64,000 bases of DNA, taken from NCBI GenBank assembly GCA_002394385.1, contig DGTS01000011.1:1-64000 (forward strand), in the 5' to 3' direction. The position numbers and the translations under genes are program-made. A model generated the notes under the pieces. That model saw only the letters and a program-made list of their open reading frames with translations. It was not told the DNA's origin and made no database searches. The stretch's first letter is position 1. Every line of letters begins with the position of its first letter. This document shows positions 59,676 to 64,000 of the stretch, piece by piece. Source of the DNA: Prevotella sp. UBA4330 (lineage in GTDB: Bacteria; Bacteroidota; Bacteroidia; Bacteroidales; Bacteroidaceae).

Positions 59676-60302
59676 TTACTGATTATCGTCTTTCTTTGCG
59701 GGTTCTTTCTTGGCAAGCATCACCACCTGATAAACAAAATCGGTTACCCACTTCTGTGAGAAGCCCAGTCGTTTGTTATACTGGCGTACCGCCATTACCG
59801 CCTTCACCACGCCGGCATCCTTATAGTCGTTCTTGGTGAAGATGTCATTGACAGTCTTTTCTGTCATTCCATAAATAGCCTTCTTGAAAAACGACGGAAC
59901 ACGCAGTTTGAACTTCATAAGGTTGCCCATAAGCATCATGAGGTCCTGCGAGAAGCCTTGGAACTGCACCATATACACCTGCACGTCCTGCAGTTTGCGG
60001 CAGTTCTTTTTAAGGCTTGCGTCTATTTCCTTGAAAAAGTCGTCACTCGTTCCATACATTTCCTTCATCATCTTGCGGCACTGGTTCTTCTCCCCCACTC
60101 CTAATTTATTATTCACCGTGGGCACCTTCAGTGTTGTCTTAAATGTACGCAGGTCTGGAAGCCATGCAAGATTGGTGATGCCGAGACTGGAAGCCATTGA
60201 TGCCTGGAAATAGACTCTCACAAGAGTCATATAGTCTTCCATGCCTCCTATTTTTGTCTCGCTGCTATTCTTTCTGCCAAATATTTTACTGAAAAAGGTC
60301 AT
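59676..60302 (-). CDS. Conserved hypothetical protein, soluble and basic
   Basis: A 208-residue protein without signal peptide or membrane segments. I do not recognise a domain. It is helical and rich in K, M and F; fixed-looking parts are LAWLPDLRTFKTTLKVPTVNNKLGVGEK, YMVQFQGFSQDLMMLMGNLMKFKLRVPSFFKKAIYGMT and VVKAVMAVRQYNKRLGFSQKWVTDFVYQVVMLAK. It has its own promoter, is divergent from rfbA and lies 118 bases upstream of the zapB-like promoter region on the same strand. Its neighbours give no clear hint to its role. Confidence 0.8.
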   Translation of the reverse strand: MTFFSKIFGRKNSSETKIGGMEDYMTLVRVYFQASMASSLGITNLAWLPDLRTFKTTLKVPTVNNKLGVGEKNQCRKMMKEMYGTSDDFFKEIDASLKKNCRKLQDVQVYMVQFQGFSQDLMMLMGNLMKFKLRVPSFFKKAIYGMTEKTVNDIFTKNDYKDAGVVKAVMAVRQYNKRLGFSQKWVTDFVYQVVMLAKKEPAKKDDNQ

Positions 60303-60321
60303 AATATTTACAAATTTTGTG

Positions 60322-60329
60322 CAAAAGTA
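60322..60329 (-). promoter_or_regulatory. Promoter -7 element of the 59676 gene
   Basis: TACTTTTG on the minus strand, 19 bases before the ATG at 60302. Confidence 0.7.
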
Positions 60330-60403
60330 CTCCTTATTTGTGAAAAATCAAAATATTTTCTCATATTTCTCGATTTACAGTTGCTATCTAACAATTTAAT
60401 TAT

Positions 60404-60411
60404 TACCTTTG
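60404..60411 (+). promoter_or_regulatory. Promoter -7 element of rfbA
   Basis: TACCTTTG with a leader of about 40 bases to the ATG at 60456; it probably also drives the tyrosine-kinase gene. Confidence 0.75.
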
Positions 60412-60455
60412 CAGCGATTTTTGCAAAAAGAGTTTTAGATAACAACAATTATTAA

Positions 60456-61334
60456 ATGAAAGGAATAGTTCTTGCAGGTGGTAGTGGTACACGCCTTTAC
60501 CCCATCACGAAAGGCATAAGTAAGCAGTTGATTCCTATCTTTGACAAGCCGATGATTTATTATCCCATTTCGGCATTGATGCAAGCGGGAATCAGAGACA
60601 TACTTATCATCTCCACCCCACATGACCTGCCTGGCTTCCGTCGTTTGTTTGGAGACGGGAGCGACATCGGTGTGCATTTTGAATATGCTGAGCAGCCATC
60701 TCCCGACGGATTGGCACAAGCATTCATCATCGGAGAAGAGTTTATCGGCGACGACTGCGTCTGCCTTGTTCTTGGAGACAACATCTTCCATGGTGTAGGT
60801 TTTACCGATTTGCTCAAGCAGAGCGTTGTCGATGCAGAGCAAAACGGCAATGCAACGGTATTCGGTTACTATGTCAACGACCCCGAGAGGTATGGCGTAG
60901 CAGAGTTTGACGCTGAAGGCAACTGCCTTTCTATCGAGGAGAAGCCACAGAACCCCAAGAGTAACTATGCCGTTGTGGGATTGTATTTCTATCCCAACAG
61001 CGTTGTGAAAATAGCAAAGAACATCAAGCCAAGTGCTCGTGGAGAACTCGAGATTACCACTGTCAACCAAGAGTATCTGAAACAAAAGAGCCTCAAGGTG
61101 CAGACACTGCAGCGCGGATTTGCATGGCTCGACACCGGCACACACGACAGTCTTTCTGAAGCAAGTACATTCATCGAGGTGATTGAGAAACGCCAGGGAC
61201 TAAAAATTGCATGTCTTGAAGAGATAGCCTATATCAACGGCTGGATCAATGCAGAACAAGTGCTGAAACTTGCACAGCCAATGCTTAAGAACGACTATGG
61301 TCAGTATCTGACACGTCTTGTAAACGAAAAATAA
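60456..61334 (+). CDS. rfbA: Glucose-1-phosphate thymidylyltransferase
   Basis: Makes dTDP-glucose, the first step toward dTDP-rhamnose for surface polysaccharide. The 292-residue protein has the nucleotidyl-transferase loop GIVLAGGSGTRLYPIT, KPMIYYPISALMQAGI, the metal-site LVLGDNIFHG and the catalytic EEKPQNPKSNYAVVGLYFY. The remaining rfbB, C and D genes are not in the window. The tyrosine-autokinase gene follows after 27 bases. Confidence 0.96.
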   Translation: MKGIVLAGGSGTRLYPITKGISKQLIPIFDKPMIYYPISALMQAGIRDILIISTPHDLPGFRRLFGDGSDIGVHFEYAEQPSPDGLAQAFIIGEEFIGDDCVCLVLGDNIFHGVGFTDLLKQSVVDAEQNGNATVFGYYVNDPERYGVAEFDAEGNCLSIEEKPQNPKSNYAVVGLYFYPNSVVKIAKNIKPSARGELEITTVNQEYLKQKSLKVQTLQRGFAWLDTGTHDSLSEASTFIEVIEKRQGLKIACLEEIAYINGWINAEQVLKLAQPMLKNDYGQYLTRLVNEK

Positions 61335-61361
61335 ATTAGATAACAAACAAGTAAACGAAAT

Positions 61362-63863
61362 ATGGAAGAGAAAAAAAATTACGAAGTAGCAAATGCTATA
61401 GAGGAGGAAGAGCAGTCTTCGTTTAGTTTTGCCTCTATTTATGCCGCTTTCATTCTGAACTGGAAATGGTTCGTGTTGTCTCTGATTATCTGCCTCGGAC
61501 TGGCAGCAATCTATCTGAGATACACCACCCCAATTTACCAGACGAATGCAAAACTTCTTATAAAAGGTTCGGACAAGGGTTACAGTTCTAACGCGAGTCT
61601 TAGAAGTTCGCTTACTACCGGTGTCATCAACCAGAACGAAGGTCTTTCAAACGAGATTCAGATACTTCGTTCCAAAAAACTTGCAGAGGAGGCAGTAAAA
61701 GACCTGAAACTCTACGTCAACTACGTTAAGCACGGACGTGTTAACGACGTGATGATGTATAAGGACAACTACCTTAATGTTGACATCGACCCGGCAAGCC
61801 TTAACAACCTTCCAGGCACCGTTGTTCTTGAAGTGTCAAGAGAGAAAAACGCATTCAAGGTGGAAGGCATAGCAGGCAGAACAACAATCAACCAAACCCT
61901 GAAATCGCTGCCCGCCTCAATCAAGACGAGCATTGGCACACTTTCATTCACCGCCAACCCCAATGCTTCTCTGAAAGACGGCAACACCATGACCGTTACC
62001 ATCAGTTCTCCTAAGAACGCATGTGCAAAATATGCTGGTTCGTTAGGAACATCGACGATGGAAGGTACGTCTATCGCCATTCTTTCTCTTAAAGATGAAA
62101 GCCCAAGCCGTGCTGCCGACTATCTCAGACAACTCGTGGTATGCTATAACAGGCAGGCCAACGACGACAAGAACGAGGTAGCAAACAGAACAGAGGAGTT
62201 CATCAACAGCCGTCTTGAGAAAATCAATGCTGAGTTGAACAATACCGAAGGTGAACTGGAAGCATACAAGAAGCGCAACAACATGGTCAATTTGAGCATG
62301 AGCGGTTCTACTGCTTTTGGTAACAGCAACGAGTTTGAGCAGAAACTTGCTTCTGCCAACACACAGGTGCAGTTGCTCAACGAACTCAGTTCTTATGTTC
62401 GCGAGCCGGTAAACAAGTATCAGGTTATTCCTTCTAACATCGGTCTTGCCGACGGTGCTTCGACACAACTCATCAGCAGATATAACCAGGTGGCAATGGA
62501 GCGCAACCGACTGTTGAAGACAGCCAGCGAATCGAGCCCTGCAGTAACACCGCTTACCGAGGAACTTGACGGACTTTCAACGAGCATCCAGCAGGCACTT
62601 AACCAGCAACGCCGCTCTTTGGAAATACAGCGCAACTCTATTGCATCGCAGTTCAGCCGCTACACCGGTCAAATTCAGCAGACACCCGAGCAGGAGCGCA
62701 TGCTTACACAGATTGGCCGTCAGCAAGAGGTGAAGTCTGGTCTTTATCTGATGCTCTTGCAGAAGCGCGAGGAAAACTCTATTTCTCTTGCCGCCACTGC
62801 CGACAAGGGAAAACTCATCGACGACCCTGCATTTGCCGGCATGATAAGTCCTAAGTCTAACATGATTTTCCTTATCGCCTTGGCCATTGCCATCGGTCTT
62901 CCTTCGTTGATACTCTTCCTCATCAGCATATTCCGCTATAAGATTGAAGGTCACGACGACGTAGCAAAACTCACCAAACTGCCTATCATTGCCGATGTGG
63001 CTGTTGCAAGTGAGACAGCAAAGACAAAGGCCGACATCGTTGTGCATGAGAACCAGAACAACCAGATGGAGGAGATTTTCCGCTCTATGCGTACCAACCT
63101 GCAGTTCATGCTTAAGGAAGACGAGAAAGTGGTGATGTTCACATCATCTACTTCTGGTGAGGGCAAGACGTTCAACGCAGCCAACCTCGCTGTAAGTTTC
63201 GCACTTCTGGGCAAGAAGGTAGTGCTGGTCGGTCTTGACATCCGTAAGCCTCGTCTGGCCGAGTTGTTCGAGTTGAAGGACCATCATCATGGTATCACTC
63301 CATTGCTGACGCACGACGACCCAACATGGGAAATGGTGAAGGAGCAGATTCTTGCTTCTGGAGTTAACGACAATCTGGAACTCCTGCTTGCAGGACCTAT
63401 CCCTCCAAACCCTGCAGAGTTGCTTACCCGTGACTCTTTGGACAAGGTTATTAACCTGCTGCGTGAGAAATATGACTTCATTATCATCGATACCGCGCCT
63501 GTAGGACTGGTAACCGATACCTTGCAGATTGGACGCGTTTCTGACGCCACGGTATATATGTGCCGTGCCGACTACACGCCGAAGGCAAGTTTCGACCTCA
63601 TCAACGGTCTTGCAAACGAAGGCAAACTGCCTAACATGGCTATCGTTATCAATGGTATTGACATGTCCAAGAAGAAGTATGGTTACTACTACGGATATGG
63701 CAAGTACGGCAAGTATGGTCGTTACGGACGCTACGGCAGTTACGGCAAGTACGGACGTTATGGCTCTTACGGCCATTACGGTCACTACGGCAGTTATGGT
63801 TACGGTCAGTATGGCAAGAACAAATATACCGCTCAGAATGACACCTCTATTAAACTGAAGTAG
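61362..63863 (+). CDS. Wzc-like polysaccharide co-polymerase and bacterial tyrosine autokinase
   Basis: An 833-residue inner-membrane protein. It has an N-terminal Wzz domain with a first transmembrane helix near residues 28-50, a periplasmic coiled coil ending in a GNVR-like region (QTPEQERMLTQIGRQQEVKSGLYLMLLQKREENSI), a second helix near residues 503-525, and a cytoplasmic BY-kinase domain: Walker A SSTSGEGKT near residue 597, Walker A' VVLVGLDIRKP, Walker B FIIIDTAP. The C-terminal tail has about 25 tyrosines, most in YG-x repeats coded by a 9-bp DNA repeat. BY-kinases phosphorylate such tails to control chain length; this one is unusually long and regular. No wza export gene is adjacent. 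Confidence 0.94.
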   Translation: MEEKKNYEVANAIEEEEQSSFSFASIYAAFILNWKWFVLSLIICLGLAAIYLRYTTPIYQTNAKLLIKGSDKGYSSNASLRSSLTTGVINQNEGLSNEIQILRSKKLAEEAVKDLKLYVNYVKHGRVNDVMMYKDNYLNVDIDPASLNNLPGTVVLEVSREKNAFKVEGIAGRTTINQTLKSLPASIKTSIGTLSFTANPNASLKDGNTMTVTISSPKNACAKYAGSLGTSTMEGTSIAILSLKDESPSRAADYLRQLVVCYNRQANDDKNEVANRTEEFINSRLEKINAELNNTEGELEAYKKRNNMVNLSMSGSTAFGNSNEFEQKLASANTQVQLLNELSSYVREPVNKYQVIPSNIGLADGASTQLISRYNQVAMERNRLLKTASESSPAVTPLTEELDGLSTSIQQALNQQRRSLEIQRNSIASQFSRYTGQIQQTPEQERMLTQIGRQQEVKSGLYLMLLQKREENSISLAATADKGKLIDDPAFAGMISPKSNMIFLIALAIAIGLPSLILFLISIFRYKIEGHDDVAKLTKLPIIADVAVASETAKTKADIVVHENQNNQMEEIFRSMRTNLQFMLKEDEKVVMFTSSTSGEGKTFNAANLAVSFALLGKKVVLVGLDIRKPRLAELFELKDHHHGITPLLTHDDPTWEMVKEQILASGVNDNLELLLAGPIPPNPAELLTRDSLDKVINLLREKYDFIIIDTAPVGLVTDTLQIGRVSDATVYMCRADYTPKASFDLINGLANEGKLPNMAIVINGIDMSKKKYGYYYGYGKYGKYGRYGRYGSYGKYGRYGSYGHYGHYGSYGYGQYGKNKYTAQNDTSIKLK
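63681..63825 (+). repeat. 9-bp coding repeat for a YG-rich tail
   Basis: About 15 units of the form TA(C/T)-GG(C/T)-NNN in frame, giving Y-G-x with x mostly K, R, S or H. Because units are multiples of three bases, gains and losses keep the frame and alter only tail length. Confidence 0.85.
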
Positions 63864-63883
63864 TGTGTAAACAATACATCACG

Positions 63884-63918
63884 ACAAAGGGCACGCTTTT
63901 CGGCGTGCCCTTTGTTAT
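63884..63918. terminator. Intrinsic terminator after the tyrosine-kinase gene
   Basis: A perfect 13-bp stem (63884-63896 with 63903-63915) around a TTTTCG loop, 20 bases after the stop codon. It would also serve a gene entering from the right. Confidence 0.85.
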
Positions 63919-63960
63919 TACTGTTTATCTAATGGGAGACTATTATTATTAAATAAGAGC

Positions 63961-64000
63961 CTATCCTATCTGCCACCAATGCTTTTTCTTCGGTTTGTCA
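63961..64000 (-). CDS. Possible 3' end of a gene entering from the right edge
   Basis: On the minus strand the last 39 bases read DKPKKKHWWQIG followed by a stop at 63961-63963. The lysine- and tryptophan-rich tail and the bidirectional-type terminator between it and the kinase gene suggest the C terminus of a convergent gene. Twelve codons are too few to name it, and the frame could be chance. Confidence 0.4.
   Translation of the reverse strand, partial: DKPKKKHWWQIG

Noticed and set aside
60435..61145. 236-codon minus-strand open frame inside rfbA
   Set aside because: Antisense shadow; it would also cover the rfbA start region, and rfbA is certain.
63144..63785. 213-codon minus-strand open frame inside the tyrosine-kinase gene
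   Set aside because: Antisense to the kinase motifs and the YG repeat; valine-rich translation typical of a shadow frame.

Overview
The window is chromosomal DNA from a member of the Bacteroidales, most likely Prevotellaceae. The signs are the promoter motif TAnnTTTG (the -7 element of Bacteroidetes sigma-ABfr) in front of about 25 genes, no consistent Shine-Dalgarno sequences, an LpxC-FabZ fusion, a 591-residue ribosomal protein S1, propionate/succinate genes mutA and mutB with Na+-pumping decarboxylase subunits, secreted glycoside hydrolases and a TonB-dependent receptor. This is an inference from gene content; no 16S rRNA is present.

Layout. 0-4.3 kb: tRNA-Arg, a TRIC-like channel gene with rarA, an acidic-tailed protein of unknown role and a DUF5715 protein. 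4.3-12.5 kb: housekeeping runs phoH-purC-ubiE-aroE-purM and prfA-pyrF-HD hydrolase. 12.5-16.7 kb: lipid A operon lpxD-lpxC/fabZ-lpxA-miaA. 16.8-21.1 kb: class A penicillin-binding protein and a Pif1-like helicase. 21.1-22.6 kb: a complete IS3-family element with a -1 frameshift signal. 22.9-28.9 kb: glyA, a four-helix-bundle/zinc-ribbon gene bracketed by 8-bp tandem repeats, a DUF4890 protein, mtaB with a glycosyltransferase, and a 59-residue lipoprotein. 29-32 kb: rpsA, a GIY-YIG-like gene and tRNA-Phe. 32.3-37.2 kb: secreted GH28 and GH36 enzymes, a small membrane protein and a K+ channel. 37.4-44.5 kb: panE, a TonB receptor with a YiiX-like lipoprotein, queC, pgk and a lipoprotein of unknown role. 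44.8-53.5 kb: mutB-mutA divergent from an AspT-like transporter, oadG, a biotin carrier and oadB. 53.5-57.3 kb: an accessory-looking stretch with two LuxR-type regulators (one fused to a hemerythrin-like di-iron domain), a Vat-type acetyltransferase, a P-loop kinase-like gene and repeat-rich non-coding DNA. 57.3-64 kb: rny, zapA, a zapB-like gene, rfbA and a Wzc-like tyrosine autokinase that opens a polysaccharide locus.

How the genes fit together. Much of the window is core metabolism and envelope building: purines, pyrimidines, aromatics, menaquinone, lipid A, peptidoglycan and polysaccharide. The mut/oad block suggests succinate-to-propionate fermentation in which decarboxylation of methylmalonyl-CoA (or oxaloacetate) pumps Na+; the carboxyltransferase (alpha) subunit and the epimerase are not here. 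The GH28/GH36 pair indicates use of plant pectin and alpha-galactosides.

Most worth following up: the hemerythrin-LuxR regulator (56320-57276) with its partner regulator and the structured non-coding DNA beside it; the gene flanked by 8-bp arrays (24285-25208); the two adjacent 22-bp repeat families at 44517-44675; a 7-bp repeat inside the helicase gene that could switch its reading frame; and three genes (rarA, prfA, panE) whose promoters predict almost leaderless mRNAs.
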